From assembly GCA_038852285.1 (NCBI GenBank), contig JAWCKG010000008.1, positions 1 to 61,601 of the forward strand: a stretch of 61,601 bases of DNA, read 5' to 3'. How positions within the stretch are numbered: the first letter of the stretch is position 1; each line of letters opens with the position of its first letter. The position numbers were made by a program, and so were the translations under genes. Under the pieces are notes generated by a model. It searched no databases and was not told the DNA's origin. It saw only the letters and a list, made by a program, of their open reading frames with translations. The stretch is from Candidatus Bathyarchaeia archaeon. Lineage in GTDB: Archaea; Thermoproteota; Bathyarchaeia; 40CM-2-53-6; DTGE01. Positions 45,516 through 55,502 of this stretch are shown one piece after another.

Positions 45516-46543
45516 CCCTCGAAATCTAGATCATACACGATCAAAGAGCAACAATGAGGTTTATGGATGACTTTAATTCCAAGGTCTTTCACGCCGGTTA
45601 AGACAGATTTTGATGGGAAGGCAATCCCATCGATTCCAGTTTGAACCGCCCTGAGATCCAAATGGTCACGGTAAAGCCCGGAAGGTCTCATGCAACCCAA
45701 AGCCACCGGCCTATCCTTCATCTTGGATTTCCCATAAGCTATCAGCTCCGATACGTGCTCCAAGGGTGGCGGATTCACGTCCTCCATGGCGGTTCCCCTC
45801 AGAGGTGTGAAGACGATGAATATCAACGCGTCTGGTTCTTGGTTTACCGCTAATTCGACGGCTTTCCACTCCCCTCGAATCTTCCCGTAATGAAGCCCAA
45901 TAAGAATGTGGGGGGTGATTTTCAACCCAGCATCCTTCAAAAGCTCTAAAGAGCTTTCGAGGTCAGCTACCTTAGCTTTAAGGTGGTATATTTCCCTGAG
46001 GGTGTCATCGCTTCCAACCACATCCATGGAAACGCAGTCTACGCCTGAACCCTTCAAGACTTCCACGTCCTCCACATCCACTAGCCCCGTGTGAACAACT
46101 ATCCTTAGTCCCAGATTCTTCGCCTCCCTTAACGCCCTAGAAAAGCGTTTCAAGGGGACCTTACCATCTGAGGTGCAACCCCCACTAACCAAGCAGCCTA
46201 CGCCACCCCTTGCTTTTAACTCCACGCATTTCTCTATCAACATCTCAGGCGACGTAGCCTCCTCCATGGTTGAGAGAAGCCTCTTAGAGCAATGCAGGCA
46301 ATTCAGGTTACACCATCTACCCGTAACGCTGAACGATGGGAATAAGTCGTGCGGCCACCCAACGCTGGAGGAAGGATGAGGCAATGATGGGAAGTAAACG
46401 ATTAACCTATCAACCTTCTCCTGAATCCTTAGAGACAAAATCGCACACCTTAATTTAATTCGCACATGCTCAGTTTGAAGCCTCTCCAGATATCGGCTAT
46501 CAGACCTCTGGAATCCACCGGCGTTGCAATGGTGAACGGTCAA
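45512..46543 (-). CDS. radical SAM protein, biotin-synthase-like (COG1856 type)
   Basis: 343 residues. The Cys motif CNLNCLHC sits at residues 78-85, the CxxxCxxC of radical SAM enzymes. Following CLVSGGCTSDGK and FTPLRGTAMED segments resemble biotin-synthase-like archaeal proteins of unknown substrate. The start may lie further in, because the first 60 residues are not clearly conserved. It converges on the deacetylase gene. Confidence 0.82.
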   Translation of the reverse strand: MTVHHCNAGGFQRSDSRYLERLQTEHVRIKLRCAILSLRIQEKVDRLIVYFPSLPHPSSSVGWPHDLFPSFSVTGRWCNLNCLHCSKRLLSTMEEATSPEMLIEKCVELKARGGVGCLVSGGCTSDGKVPLKRFSRALREAKNLGLRIVVHTGLVDVEDVEVLKGSGVDCVSMDVVGSDDTLREIYHLKAKVADLESSLELLKDAGLKITPHILIGLHYGKIRGEWKAVELAVNQEPDALIFIVFTPLRGTAMEDVNPPPLEHVSELIAYGKSKMKDRPVALGCMRPSGLYRDHLDLRAVQTGIDGIAFPSKSVLTGVKDLGIKVIHKPHCCSLIVYDLDFEG

Positions 46544-46689
46544 CCCTCCACGTTAATATACAATTCATAAACTATATAACCTCTAGGCTCCAAGCAGCTT
46601 GGGAAAAGATCTGTCCTATGACATGAGAAAATCCGTGAATGGAAACTTCAAAACGTTTATTAAACTTGACTTAGCCATCGTAATTTCAG

Positions 46690-47100
46690 ATGGTTGAGAT
46701 GTCGCGAAAAATTAAGGTCAGAATATACACGGAGAGCACCGGATTCGTAGAGGCGGAGCTTATGGAAGAGAAGAATCCTGAAACGGTTAAAGCCATACTC
46801 GCCGCGCTTCCCCTTCGGTCGAAGGTGAACAGGTGGGGAGATGAGGTGTACTTCACCATACCTGTTAGCCTTGGGGAGGAAAACGCCCAAAGAGAGGTAG
46901 AAGTTGGAGATTTAGGATACTGGCCAGAGGGTAAATGTTTTTGCATCTTCTTTGGAAGAACGCCTGTCAGCGATGGGGATAAACCGGTAGCCGCCAGCCC
47001 AGTGAATGTGTTCGGAAAAGTCAGGGGCGACCCATCCATTTTTAGGAAAGCGAAAAGGGGAGAAACAATCCGCGTCGAGAAACTTGACTCCCCAAATTAA
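46690..47100 (+). CDS. cyclophilin-like fold protein (COG2164 type)
   Basis: 136 residues. It has the pattern of the Cyclophil_like family: NRWGDEVYF, DLGYWPEGKCFCIFFGRTP and PVNVFGKV. The family has a cyclophilin-like beta barrel without proven prolyl isomerase activity. ATG 46690 and 46699 are both possible. It is transcribed alone. Confidence 0.8.
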   Translation: MVEMSRKIKVRIYTESTGFVEAELMEEKNPETVKAILAALPLRSKVNRWGDEVYFTIPVSLGEENAQREVEVGDLGYWPEGKCFCIFFGRTPVSDGDKPVAASPVNVFGKVRGDPSIFRKAKRGETIRVEKLDSPN

Positions 47101-47211
47101 CAAGTCTTCATAAATGATTAAACGTGGGGGCACGTTTTTTCTGAACTTTTCCATACTTTAAAGAAGACTTAACGGTTTGAGAGTTACATTAAGGTTGACG
47201 GGGTTTGAGTT

Positions 47212-47988
47212 TTGAACGAACACTCTAGAAGAGGTTTCGCCGCAATGGACCTAGCGAGGAGGGCGGGAAAGCATGTGGCTTCAAGCTTTCTTAAATCATC
47301 GAGCACTGACTTTCGGTTTAAATCGAAACATGAGATTGCGACGGCTGTTGACTTGGAAGCCGAGTCCATAATACTGGAGGGCATTAAATCAATATTTCCC
47401 GGCGACTCTATTCTAAGCGAAGAGTCGGGGGTGAAAGGTGAAGGGGATGCGTTTACATGGATAGTGGATCCCCTAGATGGAACAACAAACTTCCACGTCG
47501 GGAACCCAGTTTTCACCACCTCTGTAGCCCTGGCTTATCGAGGGGAAATCGTCTTAGGCGCCACCTATCATCCAATAATTGATCAGATGTTCTACGTTGA
47601 GAAGGGTAGAGGCTTCTATCTCAACGGCGAAAAGCGGGTTGTAAGCCGGGTTTCGAGGCTGGAGGAAGCTTTCGTCGCCTTCTGCCATGGTGCTGACCCG
47701 AAAAGCGTTCAAAAGATGATCAAGGCTTACGCCGTCCTTAAACCTCGCTGTGTAAGCCTCAGACAGATGGGCGCCGCCTCCTTTGAACTAGCCTTGCTGG
47801 CCTCCGGGAGGATAGACGCCTTCGTCATGCCTGGGGTTAGGCCTTGGGATGTGGCGGCGGGTGTGTTGATGGTGAAAGAGGCAGGTGGGTTGGTAACGGA
47901 CTTTACTGGAAGGGAGTGGAGCCTTAGAAGCAGCGACCTCGTGGCGAGTAATGGGTTAATTGGAGACGAACTTCTCCAGATTATTTAG
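47212..47988 (+). CDS. inositol monophosphatase-family phosphatase (IMPase/FBPase)
   Basis: 258 residues, TTG start. Metal-binding motifs SEESG, DPLDGTTNFH and the C-terminal PWDVAAG are complete. Archaeal members often act on both inositol 1-phosphate and fructose 1,6-bisphosphate, and could serve gluconeogenesis or inositol lipid synthesis. The gene is monocistronic. Confidence 0.92.
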   Translation: MNEHSRRGFAAMDLARRAGKHVASSFLKSSSTDFRFKSKHEIATAVDLEAESIILEGIKSIFPGDSILSEESGVKGEGDAFTWIVDPLDGTTNFHVGNPVFTTSVALAYRGEIVLGATYHPIIDQMFYVEKGRGFYLNGEKRVVSRVSRLEEAFVAFCHGADPKSVQKMIKAYAVLKPRCVSLRQMGAASFELALLASGRIDAFVMPGVRPWDVAAGVLMVKEAGGLVTDFTGREWSLRSSDLVASNGLIGDELLQII

Positions 47989-48199
47989 GCTTTTCCAGTT
48001 GCTTCAACGCACTTAACTATTTTGAATCCACCTCGTCTTCTCATATTTTAAGGTGAGGTATCCTCTATTTACATAGATCTTGAAGTCCGGCAGTTTAACA
48101 TCCATCCTGTAAAAATGTCTGAATGAAAAGACAGGGTTTACATGAACCGCTTAAAATACGCTTTTAAACGTGTCTACTTCATAGACCCTCAAGGGTTGA

Positions 48200-48427
48200 G
48201 TGATGAAGTTCCGAGAATTGTTCAAGCGGAAAAGCTCCTCGTCCAAACGAGAATGGCAGAAAATATTCTACTGCTCAAACTGTAACAGGGAAGTGTTCCT
48301 TGACATGAAGTTCTGCGACGAATGCGGGGGAGAGCTGGAGTGGCCTGAAGAGTACAAGCACTTAGTAGAGGCTGTCAAGGAAGAAAGGGGGGAAAGGGCT
48401 CAGGAAGCCACGATCTCCATGAAGTGA
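48200..48427 (+). CDS. small zinc-ribbon protein
   Basis: 75 residues (GTG 48200; ATG 48203 is adjacent). A basic N-terminus rich in Lys and Ser is followed by one zinc ribbon, CSNC and CDEC, then an acidic C-terminal helix. No family is recognised. It follows the IMPase gene after 211 bp. Confidence 0.6.
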   Translation: MMKFRELFKRKSSSSKREWQKIFYCSNCNREVFLDMKFCDECGGELEWPEEYKHLVEAVKEERGERAQEATISMK

Positions 48428-48498
48428 CGTATCTAATCGGCTGACCCATGATTCAAAGCCGTGTTTTACTGGAATTGATCGACAACGACCAATAGTTT

Positions 48499-49050
48499 TC
48501 AAAGTCCTATAAGGGGGCCTATCTTTTTCATGCTGTTCAGGGCGAGTTCGAAAAACTCTTCTCTGGAAAGTTCGACTTCCTCATGAATTCCTACACGGCT
48601 TCGATCGACCCCCCTAGCGAAGTCCTTTTGCTTAAACTTCTTCAGCAAGGTTTCTACGGTCACTTCATCCACCTTTTTAGAAGGCAATACCAGAGCGGAA
48701 GCTACGATGAGGCCTGAAACAGCGTCTGCGGCAATTAAGGCCTTCTCCATTCTGGACTCAGGTTTCACCCCGGTGTGATCATAGTTATGGGATTTAATGG
48801 CCTTCACAATGTCCTCGGACACCTTTCCCTTCAAGAGTTCCTCCGCCCTTAACCCATGATGAGCCGGCGCGTTCTCAGTCTCCTCGAAGTCAATATCGTG
48901 AAGGAGTCCCAGTAAACCCCACTTCTCCCCATCTTCCCCAAAACGCTCGGCGAGATCTTTCATAATGGCCTCGACCGCCAGCATATGGTTTATCCAGTTC
49001 CTCTTTGAAACATGCTCCTTAACTAAGGCTAGGGCGTCCTCTCTACTCAT
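48499..49050 (-). CDS. HD-domain phosphohydrolase
   Basis: 183 residues from the ATG at 49050; a GTG at 49077 would add nine. HD metal residues are visible in NHMLAVEAIM, GLLHDIDFEE and IKSHNYDH. The family hydrolyses phosphate esters of nucleotides or cyclic dinucleotides. The substrate is unknown. It is co-oriented with the flavodoxin gene but separated by several hundred bases. Confidence 0.83.
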   Translation of the reverse strand: MSREDALALVKEHVSKRNWINHMLAVEAIMKDLAERFGEDGEKWGLLGLLHDIDFEETENAPAHHGLRAEELLKGKVSEDIVKAIKSHNYDHTGVKPESRMEKALIAADAVSGLIVASALVLPSKKVDEVTVETLLKKFKQKDFARGVDRSRVGIHEEVELSREEFFELALNSMKKIGPLIGL

Positions 49051-49344
49051 CAAAGCATTAACCCTCCAATTACACACTTATCCTTATTAATCATCCACTA
49101 TTTAACACATTAAATTTTTAGGTCACGCCCATTTTATGCGGCCCTACCTTAATCATGTCTGTGGAACAAAGCCGAACTAGCCTTTGAGGACTTTTAACGA
49201 GAAGATGCGATCACCGTCGACTCTAAAATTCTAGATAAGTTGGCTGAACGCTTTCATCCCGAACATTCCATTCCTCAACCTTCTCTTCCTGGCATAGCCG
49301 TGGAAGCGGTTGGACGTGAATGGCTTCAATGTCCATGTTCGGTT

Positions 49345-49824
49345 TCATGTGGTGTGAGTCATCTTTTTCACAAGTTTGGCAACCCTTTCGCCGTACTCTA
49401 AGCATAGCTTTCTACTCCTTTCATCCGGTTTGCCCACAGATACGGGTCCATAGTGATCTCCTTTAGGTGTTCCTTGAACCACCATTCCATGGATAAGCAT
49501 GGCTTTGAGAATGTCCATCACCGTAGTTTCGTTTCCTCCACCAATGTTGGCTGATGAGCTGAACGCTCCCCCAACCTTACCATCCAGCTTTCCATGAAAT
49601 CTTACGCTTTCGTCGATAAGCCTTTTCACATCCGCAGCCATTGTACCGTAGTAGGTAGGTGAACCAATGATGATTCCATCGTATCTCAACAGCTCCTCAG
49701 CCTTCGTTTCTCGAACATCTTTGACACTCACTTCGCCGCCGAGCCTTCGAGCTCCCTCACCTATCAGCTCAGCCATGGCCTTAGTGTTGCCTGTCTTAGA
49801 GTAGTAAGCGACTAAAATCTTCAT
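49345..49824 (-). CDS. flavodoxin/WrbA-like flavoprotein
   Basis: 159 residues. The FMN phosphate loop YYSKTGNTKAMAE is at residues 7-19, followed by GIIIGSPTYYGTMAADV and FSSSANIGGGNETT. WrbA-type proteins reduce quinones or carry electrons. It ends within a region that also holds a 60-codon shadow frame. It is divergent from UPF0261. Confidence 0.88.
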   Translation of the reverse strand: MKILVAYYSKTGNTKAMAELIGEGARRLGGEVSVKDVRETKAEELLRYDGIIIGSPTYYGTMAADVKRLIDESVRFHGKLDGKVGGAFSSSANIGGGNETTVMDILKAMLIHGMVVQGTPKGDHYGPVSVGKPDERSRKLCLEYGERVAKLVKKMTHTT

Positions 49825-49963
49825 CGACTATTTATCCCCTCCATCACAACTGACGAGTTGACTCTAATTGTTTAGGCGTTGATTTATAAATAGGTTGAAG
49901 ACGTTAAATCTTAAAGCGTAATTCACCGTGAATGTTCTTATGTTTGGATGAAGTGATTCGAAA

Positions 49964-51268
49964 TTGAAGAGCATCGTCATAATCGCGACGCTGGATACTA
50001 AGGGTACTGAGGCCTTATATTTAAAGCGTCTCTTCGAGGACGGGGAGTTCCAAGTCGTTTTAATCGATGTCAGCTGTAAACCCCACGAAATGCCTGGGGC
50101 TGACATCTCGAACCGTGCGGTAGCTGAAGCTGGGGGATTCAAGCTTAGCAGCGAGGGTTTGAAGAGGGAGACGGCTGAAAAAATGGCCGAGGCAACTTCA
50201 GCAATCCTAGCCAGACTGTACTCTGAAAACCGGTTGGACGGGGTGATAGGAGTGGGAGGAAGCGTAGGAGCTGGAATATCAACCACGGCCATGAAAGTCC
50301 TTCCATTCGGTGTTCCGAAGCTCTGCGTCACCACCGTCCAAAACACTGCCCCCCTAGTCGGAGGGAAGGACATAGCCGTGCTATACCCGGTAACAGACCT
50401 GTCAAACGGGGAGCGTTTAAATCGATATGAGCAGATCATCCTCAGCAACGCCGCGGGAGCCATGATGGGAATGGTGAAGATCCGTAAACCGAAAACGGAC
50501 ACCGGTAGACCGCTGATCCTCGCCTCGATGTTCGGCTCCACCACTCCCTGCGTGGCCCATGCGAAGAAGATCCTGGAGGACCATGGATACGAGGTAGTGG
50601 TATTCCACGCCCAGGGCTCAGGTGGAAGGGCCATGGAGGAGTTTATCTCCACAGAAAAGGTAAGCGGTGTCTTAGACATCACCACCCATGAGCTTGTTGA
50701 CGAGGTCGCAGGGGGGGCCCTTTCAGCCGGCCCAGAAAGATTGGAGGCAGCGGGAAAAGCCGGTATCCCTCAACTCATATGTCCAGGAGCCTTAGACATC
50801 ATCGTATTCTTCGGGTTCTCATCCATACCCCCTCAGTACAGGCGCAGACGATTCTACCAACACACCCCATACATAGTGAACATGAGGGCTTCAACCAGGG
50901 AAATGACTCTGCTAGCGAGGATCATGGCTGATAAACTCAACAAGGCTAGAGGTCCCACAACCATCGCCATCCCTATGCGGGGATGGAGCGAATACGATGT
51001 CGAGGGTGGGATAACTTGCGTAAGCTTTAAAGGTGAACCGTTAGAAGAGCGTTGGTTCGACCCCGCTTCAAACGAGGCCTTCACATCCACCCTTCAAAAA
51101 AGGCTGGATAAGCATAATCCAAACCTCAAGTTGATCAAAGTCGACGCCCACATCAATGACCCCGTATTCGCGTCAACGATCGCCCAAGAAATAATCGAAC
51201 TCCTCGAACTCAGGCAAAGAAGCGCAAATGTTAAGCTACACCAAACCTTAACCAGCAAGGAATCGTGA
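49964..51268 (+). CDS. UPF0261 (Tm-1-like ATP-binding) family protein
   Basis: 434 residues, TTG start. Landmarks are IATLDTKGTEALYL, VIGVGGSVGAGISTTAM, FGSTTPCVAHA and FHAQGSGGRAMEE. The plant Tm-1 protein of this family binds ATP and viral replicase; bacterial and archaeal roles are unknown. It is convergent with RuBisCO across 75 bp. Confidence 0.85.
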   Translation: MKSIVIIATLDTKGTEALYLKRLFEDGEFQVVLIDVSCKPHEMPGADISNRAVAEAGGFKLSSEGLKRETAEKMAEATSAILARLYSENRLDGVIGVGGSVGAGISTTAMKVLPFGVPKLCVTTVQNTAPLVGGKDIAVLYPVTDLSNGERLNRYEQIILSNAAGAMMGMVKIRKPKTDTGRPLILASMFGSTTPCVAHAKKILEDHGYEVVVFHAQGSGGRAMEEFISTEKVSGVLDITTHELVDEVAGGALSAGPERLEAAGKAGIPQLICPGALDIIVFFGFSSIPPQYRRRRFYQHTPYIVNMRASTREMTLLARIMADKLNKARGPTTIAIPMRGWSEYDVEGGITCVSFKGEPLEERWFDPASNEAFTSTLQKRLDKHNPNLKLIKVDAHINDPVFASTIAQEIIELLELRQRSANVKLHQTLTSKES

Positions 51269-51343
51269 GTATAGGCGCATCCAACGCGTGCTAAGCTAGA
51301 TGGGTTCGCCCACTCTCCGCGCCGACATCGAGACTTTACCGGT

Positions 51344-52717
51344 TTAACGTCCCTCAGGCGGCCACCAGATTACGTGGGTCCTAAGCTCTTCGGGGATTTG
51401 AAGGATCCTCCACTTTTCCAGAGCTTTTCTCAGCTCGATGCTTTCCTTAGCCCCATCCTCTAGTTTAACGCCATTAAGGATGAAGTTCAACGCTTCCCTC
51501 GCCGCTTTCGCCCCCGCCTTCGCTCCATCTGGATGCCCGTGGATGCCTCCACCCATGTTGACCGTGAGGTCGAGGCCGAGGAAAGCGATGTTCCAATGCA
51601 AGTTTCCGGGGTGAACCCCTCCTGAGGCCACTGGCATGACGGGTTTTAGGTGAAGCCAGCTTCGCTTCAACGCCCGGTTTATGGCTTGAGCCTCGGTGAT
51701 TGAACCATGCATTTTTCCAGCTGCGGTTCCGGTGTGCAGTTGGTCCCCTCCCGCGATCCTCACCAGCTTAGACAACGCCAGTAAGGTCATCCCATGGGTT
51801 CGACTTCGGGTGAAGGCCGCATGGCCCGCCCTGTGGCAGTGTATGGGCAGCTTGATGGAGGGATCCTCGGCTAGCGCTTGAACAGCCGACAACCCGGCCC
51901 AAACGAAGTCAACCATCAGTAGAACGCCCTTCCCAGCGTTTCTCTGAACCTTTTCCGCGACCTCGAGGATTTTATGCGCCGGGCTTGTTATGTTCAACGC
52001 GTACATTGACTGCCGTCCTGTTTCCTCCCTAGCGGTGTCTAACGCCTCAGAGCACGCGACGACCCTGTCCTCCAACCTGTTGTAAGGTGGGTTGACGAGG
52101 AGCTCATCGTCCTTGACGAAGTCGCATCCCCCTGAAGCGGCCTCGTAAACAATTTTCGCATGGGTTTTACACTCGATGCCGAAGTTTGGTTTAACAATCG
52201 TTCCGAGGTGCGGCCTCCTATCGATGTCGGTGCCCACGATCTTTCTGACGCCTTCTAACCCGAATTTTGGACCTTTAAATGCATTCAACCAGTTTTTCGG
52301 CAGGTGAAAGTCCAGCAATCTAATATTTTTGAAGTCAGCCATGCCGTAGATGTTGCCGGCGACGCAGGAGAGTAGGTTCGGTAGGCCGCCGATCTCTGGG
52401 TCGTAGTTTTCAGCTGGAAACGCTATGTCGGCGATGGCGGCGTTTGGGTTATCCGGCGAAGCGAATAGCCTAAAGACTTTTCCACCGTATTTTTGCCTCA
52501 CCTCAGGTGTTTCATGTTCCACAGGAGTCCATGTGCCCGTGCTCTGCTCGGCTGCTATGTGCTCGGCGGCGATTTGCAGGGACGTACCCTCCTTTACCTC
52601 GTAGTAGAAGGTGGCGACGATGTTGTTTTCAGTGTCAACGCCCAGCGATTCGAATGTGTCTACAAGCCTAGCTTCCTCGGTGAAATGCCATATTGTTTCG
52701 GTTACAGCCTTCTCCAT
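51344..52717 (-). CDS. RuBisCO large chain, archaeal form III-type
   Basis: 457 residues. Carbamylated Lys and metal ligands are intact in GGCDFVKDDE (Lys202, Asp204, Glu205), as are the HCHRAGH, loop 6 GTAAGKMHG and GGGIHGHPDG phosphate sites. The position after the first active-site Lys is unusual: TIVKPNFG has Asn where most enzymes have a second Lys (KPK). In archaea form III RuBisCO acts in AMP salvage, fixing CO2 on ribulose 1,5-bisphosphate. The partner AMP phosphorylase and R15P isomerase are not in the window. Confidence 0.92.
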   Translation of the reverse strand: MEKAVTETIWHFTEEARLVDTFESLGVDTENNIVATFYYEVKEGTSLQIAAEHIAAEQSTGTWTPVEHETPEVRQKYGGKVFRLFASPDNPNAAIADIAFPAENYDPEIGGLPNLLSCVAGNIYGMADFKNIRLLDFHLPKNWLNAFKGPKFGLEGVRKIVGTDIDRRPHLGTIVKPNFGIECKTHAKIVYEAASGGCDFVKDDELLVNPPYNRLEDRVVACSEALDTAREETGRQSMYALNITSPAHKILEVAEKVQRNAGKGVLLMVDFVWAGLSAVQALAEDPSIKLPIHCHRAGHAAFTRSRTHGMTLLALSKLVRIAGGDQLHTGTAAGKMHGSITEAQAINRALKRSWLHLKPVMPVASGGVHPGNLHWNIAFLGLDLTVNMGGGIHGHPDGAKAGAKAAREALNFILNGVKLEDGAKESIELRKALEKWRILQIPEELRTHVIWWPPEGR

Positions 52718-52748
52718 GAAGACGCCTCAACGTTGGAGTAGATTAAAC

Positions 52749-52761
52749 ATATTTATAAAAC
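52749..52761. promoter_or_regulatory. near-palindromic TATA region between RuBisCO and PurC
   Basis: ATATTTATAAAAC reads as a TATA box on both strands, 32-44 bp before the RuBisCO ATG and 23-35 bp before the upstream PurC start. One site may serve both divergent genes. Confidence 0.45.
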
Positions 52762-52783
52762 TGGTGTCTTATGGTCAGTTGGA

Positions 52784-53845
52784 TTGAAGGGGTTAACGGG
52801 AAGCCTTATGGGTAGCGTGAAGGACTTGCAGGTTTTAGCGGAGCCTCGAAAGGATAGGCTGGGTTTAGGAAGGTTTGTCTTCTCAGACCGATACTCGGTG
52901 TTCGACTGGGGGGAGATGCCAGATCTCATACCTTTTAAAGGCGCCTCGCTTTGCTTGATATCCGCTTATTTTTTCCAGAAAATGGAAGGCGTATGCAATA
53001 CGCACTACCTCGGCGTTGTCGAGGGAGGTCGAATGAAGGCGTTAGATGAGTTGGAGTCTCCTACTAACGTGATGGAAATAAGGCTGGTCAGGGTGTTAAG
53101 GCCCAGGTTGAGGAATGGGGAACTCGACTATACGGTTTTCAAAAAGGAGAGGTCAAACTTCCTGATCCCCCTTGAAATAATATATAGGAACAGCCTCCCC
53201 CCAGGTTCAAGTGTCTTTAAGAGGATTCAAAGAGGCGAAGTATCCTACCGTGACCTGGGCTTGGACAGTTATCCAAAGCCTGGATGTAGGCTTGAGAAAC
53301 CCATCCTCGACGTGAGTACGAAGCTGGAGGACCCAGACAGATACTTAACTTGGGATGAGGCTCGAGAAATCGCTTCGCTCAGCGTCGAGGAGGTGGAGGA
53401 GGTTCGGAGGCTTACGTTAAAGGTCAACTCGTTGATCACAGCGGAGGTTCTAAAGGCGGGTCTTTTCAACGAAGATGGGAAGATAGAGTTAGCTTTCGAC
53501 TCGAATCGAAGACTCATGGTCGTCGATGCCGTGGGGACTCCGGATGAATGTCGATTCACGTTAAACGGCTTCCATGTGAGCAAAGAGGCGGCGAGGGAGT
53601 TTTACAGGGGAACTAAATGGTTTAAAGAGGTTGAAATGGCCAAGAAGGCCTGGGGAACGGGGTGTCAAGGAGACTGGAGGTCTCATGTGAGGTTGAAACC
53701 TCCCCCCCTCAGCCCCGATGTGAAAAGGCTAATATCCAATCTGTACGCGGCATGTGCCAATGAGATCACGGGTAGGAGATGGTTCGACGTTCCCCAGCTG
53801 AGGAGTGTAGTCGAAGAGTATGGGTCGATGGTGAAGGATCGGTGA
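52784..53845 (+). CDS. purC: SAICAR synthetase
   Basis: 353 residues from TTG 52784; ATG 52808 gives 345. VFSDRYSVFDWGEMPDLIPFKG and the central VFKRI and LEKPILDVSTKLE segments match the SAICAR synthetase ATP and aspartate sites. The reaction is step eight of purine synthesis. It is longer than bacterial PurC (about 240), with an extended C-terminal part. No other purine gene is adjacent. Confidence 0.88.
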   Translation: MKGLTGSLMGSVKDLQVLAEPRKDRLGLGRFVFSDRYSVFDWGEMPDLIPFKGASLCLISAYFFQKMEGVCNTHYLGVVEGGRMKALDELESPTNVMEIRLVRVLRPRLRNGELDYTVFKKERSNFLIPLEIIYRNSLPPGSSVFKRIQRGEVSYRDLGLDSYPKPGCRLEKPILDVSTKLEDPDRYLTWDEAREIASLSVEEVEEVRRLTLKVNSLITAEVLKAGLFNEDGKIELAFDSNRRLMVVDAVGTPDECRFTLNGFHVSKEAAREFYRGTKWFKEVEMAKKAWGTGCQGDWRSHVRLKPPPLSPDVKRLISNLYAACANEITGRRWFDVPQLRSVVEEYGSMVKDR

Positions 53846-54131
53846 GCGCTGTTTTAGCTTTAGAGGATCGTACATTCATCGGGGAGGGGGTTTCAGCGTT
53901 AAAGGCTTGGCTGAAGTAGAATGACCTTAAACGCCTACATGGCAAGCTACGTGGAGTACTTAAAAAATCCCTCCCTACGCGGGGCAAACCCTCATGATGA
54001 CATGCCCCCTCATCGACAGCCACGGTGCCATGGAAGGGAATTAACCGACTATATATGCGTTGAGGGGTTAGATTCTAGGGAGCTATGGCGATCTCCTGGC
54101 AACTGAAAGTCGTAAAAGAGGTTGGTGCGAA

Positions 54132-55220
54132 GTGGTGAAGTTGACCAGCTCATTGGACGACGCAAAGAAAACGGTGGTTTACAAAGTTAACCCCCTCCGA
54201 CCCGAATGTGAGATAATCCGAGCGGCGGCGAAAGTGATTAGAGAGGGAGGAATCGTGGCTTTTCCCACCGAGACGGTTTACGGATTAGGGGTGAACGCCC
54301 TAGACCCCGAAGCGGTTAAGAAGGTTTACGAAGTCAAACGCCGTCCAGCTGACAACCCTACGATCGTCCACATCGCCGATAAAATGGAGGCGCAGCGGCT
54401 GGCGGCGGAGATCCCTGAAATAGGATACGAGTTGATGGAGAGATTCTGGCCCGGACCCCTAACATTGGTGCTGAAAAAATCTGAGATTGTTCCATCGATT
54501 ACAGTCGCAGGACTGGACACGGTGGCTGTACGTATCCCAAAACACAGGGTCGCCTTGATGCTGATTAAGGAAGCCGGAGTGCCTGTCGCCGCGCCCAGCG
54601 CGAACCTCGCTGGTAAACCCAGCCCCACCCTCGCTGAGCATGTGATCCGAGACCTAGACGGTAAAATAGACATGGTGCTCGACGGGGGCCCCACCGAAAT
54701 CGGAGTTGAGTCTACGGTCCTAGATTTGACAACTCCCCAGCCCCTAGTGCTAAGACCGGGAGGCGTAACCCTGGAGGAGTTGAGAAGAGTTTTAAGGGAA
54801 GTCCAATTACACCCTGTTGCGGTGACCATGGAGAAACTTAATCACGAACTGGCACGGTCACCCGGCATGAAGCATAAACACTACGCGCCCAACGCAGAAA
54901 TGATCCTCGTCGAAGGAGAAAGGCGTGAAAGGGTTAAGGAGAGGATTCGGGAACTTGTTGAAGAATATGTGGGTAAAGGGTTGAAGGTAGGTGTGTTGGT
55001 CGCTGGGAGATGGGAGTCAAGTGTTGGACATGAGGTTAGGATCCTCGGCCCAGAAAAAGACTTGAAAACCATCGCGAAAAACTTGTTTAAGGCTCTTCGA
55101 GAGCTGGACGAGAAAAAGGTAGACATCATCGTCGCTGGAGATGTAAACTTTGAGGGTCTAGGGTTGGCTGTGATGAACAGGTTAAGAAAGGCTTCAGGAT
55201 ATAGAATATTAAAAGCTTAA
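54132..55220 (+). CDS. threonylcarbamoyl-AMP synthase (Sua5 type)
   Basis: 362 residues, GTG start. The YrdC domain (about 15-225) has FPTETVYGLGVNA, KRRPADNPTIVHI and PSANLAGKPSPT; the Sua5 C-terminal domain follows after SPGMKHKHYAP. It makes the threonylcarbamoyl-adenylate used for t6A37 in tRNA. A doubtful 61-codon frame lies upstream at 53921-54106 in the 286-bp gap. Confidence 0.93.
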   Translation: MVKLTSSLDDAKKTVVYKVNPLRPECEIIRAAAKVIREGGIVAFPTETVYGLGVNALDPEAVKKVYEVKRRPADNPTIVHIADKMEAQRLAAEIPEIGYELMERFWPGPLTLVLKKSEIVPSITVAGLDTVAVRIPKHRVALMLIKEAGVPVAAPSANLAGKPSPTLAEHVIRDLDGKIDMVLDGGPTEIGVESTVLDLTTPQPLVLRPGGVTLEELRRVLREVQLHPVAVTMEKLNHELARSPGMKHKHYAPNAEMILVEGERRERVKERIRELVEEYVGKGLKVGVLVAGRWESSVGHEVRILGPEKDLKTIAKNLFKALRELDEKKVDIIVAGDVNFEGLGLAVMNRLRKASGYRILKA

Positions 55221-55502
55221 CGCATATGGTTAGAACGCTTGCTTACGCCATATTAAAGGGCCTGTCTTTCAAGGATAATTATTTTGATTTTAACGGAGCT
55301 AAGCATTAAAATGGATGGTTAATGTTAAATGTTTCAAAAACGTAGGATGAGTCGTCCAACGAGGCCTCGTAAGCCAATAAATCCAATTATCGATTTCACC
55401 GAAAATCCACAACAACGTGACTTATAACAGACAACCTATCGCCACTGAATTAAATGTTCGTAGGTGTCGCCGATCCTAGAAAATGAAAACTTACCTCCTG
55501 CA

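Noticed and set aside
49223-49405. 60-codon minus-strand frame overlapping the end of the flavodoxin gene
   Set aside because: It is in another frame of the flavodoxin gene and has no supporting features; the flavodoxin itself has a normal length.
53921-54106. 61-codon frame between PurC and Sua5
   Set aside because: No ribosome-binding site, no recognisable motif, and composition unlike neighbouring proteins.
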